DNA of 64,000 nucleotides from an uncultured Algibacter sp. (GTDB lineage: Bacteria; Bacteroidota; Bacteroidia; Flavobacteriales; Flavobacteriaceae), in the NCBI RefSeq assembly GCF_947487605.1, contig NZ_CANKXK010000005.1:186001-250000 (forward strand), in the 5' to 3' direction. The notes beneath the pieces are model-generated. The model worked only from the letters and a program-made list of their open reading frames with translations. It ran no database searches and had not been told where the DNA came from. Below are positions 62,329 through 64,000 of the stretch, in pieces. A program made the translations under genes and the position numbers. Within the stretch, counting starts at the first letter, position 1; every line of letters begins with the position of its first letter.

Positions 62329-63297
62329 ATGACTAAAACAAATACTATGCGAAATATAATACTATTATTAATCATTTCTTTTCAAGGGTATTCACAAAGT
62401 TTGACAGAACAGCAAATAGATTCAATTATTTCACCTATTCCTGATTTAATTAGTAATAATTATGTAGATAAAGAGAAAGGAAAAAAAATTGCCTTTCAAT
62501 TTCTAACTAATATTAATTCTAGAAAATATCATCAAATTAAACATCCAGACACTTTAGCTTTAGCCCTCACAAAGGATTTAAAAAAGATTAGTAGCGATGG
62601 ACATATGTATGTTACTCTTTTAACCAAAAATGCAAAAAAAGCAACAGGTACAACAGATTGGGAAACAGAAGAGAAAGCACTTGAGATAAAGCTTAACTAC
62701 GGTTTTACCGAAATTCAAATTTTAGATAACAATACTGGATATTTAAAGATAATAGAATTTATGCATCCCAAACGTTCTATGCAAACTGCTGTAGCTGCTA
62801 TGAAGATTGTCGAAAACACAGATAATTTAATTATTGATATTCGAGATAATGGTGGAGGATATCCAGGTATATTAGAGTATATAATGAATCATTACTTCGA
62901 AGGCCCGCCAACATTACTTTCTACAACTTATTTTTCGGACCCAAAAATGACACCCTATACAAATTACACTTCTGATTTGATCTATGGAAAATTGAGAATT
63001 GGAAAACCATTGTATATTTTGATAAATGGCAATACAGGCTCTGCTTCAGAATATTTTGCATATACTTTACAAGCTTTTGGAAAAGCTATACTTGTTGGAG
63101 AAAAATCAGCTGGTTCTGCACATAACAATGAGTACTTTTCATTGACAGATGATTTCAGAATTTCTATTTCAACCGCTATGCCAATAAATGAAAAAACTAA
63201 AACAAATTGGGAACAAAAAGGCGTTATACCTGATGTACATGTTATAAGTGAAAATGCTAAGAAAAAAGCACTCGAAATTATTTTGAATGAAAAATAA
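62329..63297 (+). CDS. S41-family (TSPc) serine peptidase, exported
   Basis: About 322 residues with a signal peptide (MRNIILLLIISFQGYSQ). An N-terminal helical IRBP-like part is followed by the tail-specific protease domain: LIIDIRDNGGGYPG near 175, the catalytic Ser in NGNTGSASEYFAYTL near 235, and the Lys in LVGEKSAGSAHNNEYFS. I see no PDZ domain. It fits the IRBP/tricorn-type S41 peptidases of Bacteroidota; the substrate is unknown. Two possible starts, 62329 and 62347, both give a signal peptide; the latter is the more typical. Confidence 0.88.
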   Translation: MTKTNTMRNIILLLIISFQGYSQSLTEQQIDSIISPIPDLISNNYVDKEKGKKIAFQFLTNINSRKYHQIKHPDTLALALTKDLKKISSDGHMYVTLLTKNAKKATGTTDWETEEKALEIKLNYGFTEIQILDNNTGYLKIIEFMHPKRSMQTAVAAMKIVENTDNLIIDIRDNGGGYPGILEYIMNHYFEGPPTLLSTTYFSDPKMTPYTNYTSDLIYGKLRIGKPLYILINGNTGSASEYFAYTLQAFGKAILVGEKSAGSAHNNEYFSLTDDFRISISTAMPINEKTKTNWEQKGVIPDVHVISENAKKKALEIILNEK

Positions 63298-63383
63298 CCC
63301 TAAATTTAGCTAAATGCTAAACCCAAAAAGCACCTTTTAATCCCATACTATTCTTATACAAAGCAAGAAACACAACATAAAAC

Positions 63384-64000
63384 CTACTTCATATATTTTC
63401 CCTTCTTACTCCCCTCATACATCACATATTTAACAAAACGTGCTTCTAACTTAGCGTTGAATAATTGTATTTTTCGAGAAGGTCTTAATCCTACATGCTT
63501 TAGTGCATCCAGATTAGAGGTAATAAACCAAGCATCGGTGCCTGGGTAGCTTTGTTTTAGGGTATCGCCTATGCTTTTGTAAAACTCTTGCATATCGATA
63601 TTTAAACGCTCACCATACGGCGGGTTAAATACCATGTGTAGTTTATCTTCGCCTCCTTTTTGGGTTTTAAAGAAATCTTCGTGTTGCACATGTATAAAAT
63701 CATCTAACTGTGCATGCTTTACATTTTCTTTTGCTTTGCTTACGGCACTCGGTGCTTTGTCGTATCCCGTAATTTTATAATGAAAATCGCGTGTTTTTTT
63801 AAGAAGTGATTCTTCAATTTTTTCAAATAAATCAACATCCCAATCATGCCAACGTTCGAAAGCAAATTCTTTACGCATCAAATTTGGTGGAATATTACAA
63901 GCGATCATCGCTGCTTCAATAAGCATGGTACCAGAGCCACACATAGGATCCATAAAATCGCATTGTCCATCCCAACCAGAAAGCATCACTAAACCTGCTG
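63384..64000 (-). CDS. RlmL-type 23S rRNA guanine-N2 methyltransferase, C-terminal part
   Basis: The 5' end lies beyond the window; at least 205 residues are present. The SAM-binding motif is FMDPMCGSGTMLIEAAMIA, and the catalytic NPPYGER motif near the C-terminal third is the N-methyltransferase signature (N/D-P-P-Y/F). ITGYDKAPSAVSKAKENVKH carries the acidic loop. This matches the methyltransferase half of RlmL/TrmG-like proteins that follow a THUMP domain; the THUMP part would be in the missing region. It modifies guanine in 23S rRNA or tRNA; which is not decided. Confidence 0.88.
   Translation of the reverse strand, partial: AGLVMLSGWDGQCDFMDPMCGSGTMLIEAAMIACNIPPNLMRKEFAFERWHDWDVDLFEKIEESLLKKTRDFHYKITGYDKAPSAVSKAKENVKHAQLDDFIHVQHEDFFKTQKGGEDKLHMVFNPPYGERLNIDMQEFYKSIGDTLKQSYPGTDAWFITSNLDALKHVGLRPSRKIQLFNAKLEARFVKYVMYEGSKKGKYMK

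Overview
The window is AT-rich DNA from a member of the Bacteroidota, most likely a (marine) Flavobacteriaceae. Signs of this are a type IX secretion tail fragment, many small Cys lipoproteins, -7 boxes of the TAnnTTTG type, SDR-type threonine dehydrogenase next to kbl, a DnaQ-UvrC fusion, and several families of short interspersed palindromes. I see no rRNA, tRNA, CRISPR array, prophage or classical insertion sequence. All assignments come from reading the sequence; no search was run.

Layout. 1-5634: a molybdenum-cofactor block on the + strand (end of a ModE-like regulator, TauE/SafE permease, mobA, moaD, moeB-rhodanese, moaE, moaC-mogA fusion, moaA), with palindromic repeats at most gene junctions. 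5771-8908: a large secreted Asp-box/VPS10-like beta-propeller protein. 8942-15742: the matching molybdoenzyme block on the - strand: a Tat-exported xanthine-dehydrogenase-type hydroxylase (2Fe-2S plus large subunit), XdhC, a MocA-like nucleotidyltransferase and an FdhF/YdeP-type oxidoreductase. Together these 15 kb make and use both MPT-cytosine-type (inferred) and bis-MGD-type (inferred) cofactor. moeA, modABC, fdhD and a cytochrome partner are not in the window.

15920-18694: threonine catabolism (kbl, SDR threonine dehydrogenase) divergent from an Lrp/AsnC regulator, with an inverted pair of 15-bp operator-like sites between them. 18696-26484: household genes (YheT hydrolase, ade, tilS, a sigma-like protein, pabB, DEAD-box helicase). 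26485-27325: a repeat-rich patch with a very small GIY-YIG nuclease gene bracketed by inverted copies of a palindromic repeat, which looks like a minimal mobile unit. 27326-34052: a lipoprotein and two glycosyltransferase genes, one a 1396-residue fusion of a GT-B glycosyltransferase to a phosphodiester glycosidase domain, followed by an in-frame open stretch after its stop. 34406-42381: esterase, membrane-anchored methyltransferase, an ECF sigma / 58-residue protein / MscS operon, a TPR lipoprotein, fragments of an LRR-T9SS protein, and a membrane class III cyclase.

42672-64000: mostly core genes: lpdA, smpB, an Xaa-Pro dipeptidyl-peptidase, pcm, an oxidoreductase, a 3-hydroxyacyl-CoA dehydrogenase, YggS, DnaQ-UvrC, a voltage-gated-type K+ channel with a zinc ribbon overlapping miaA, a parE / 47-aa / PH-like / parC operon, a DMT exporter, a lipoprotein, an S41 peptidase and the 3' part of an RlmL-type methyltransferase. 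Genes missed by ordinary length cut-offs are the 58-aa (37542-37718) and 47-aa (58316-58459) proteins.

Nothing here is a clear new defence or secretion system. The best candidates for undescribed biology are the GIY-YIG/inverted-repeat unit, a dispersed RNA-like repeat with two copies, the glycosyltransferase-glycosidase fusion pair and the ECF/58-aa/MscS operon.
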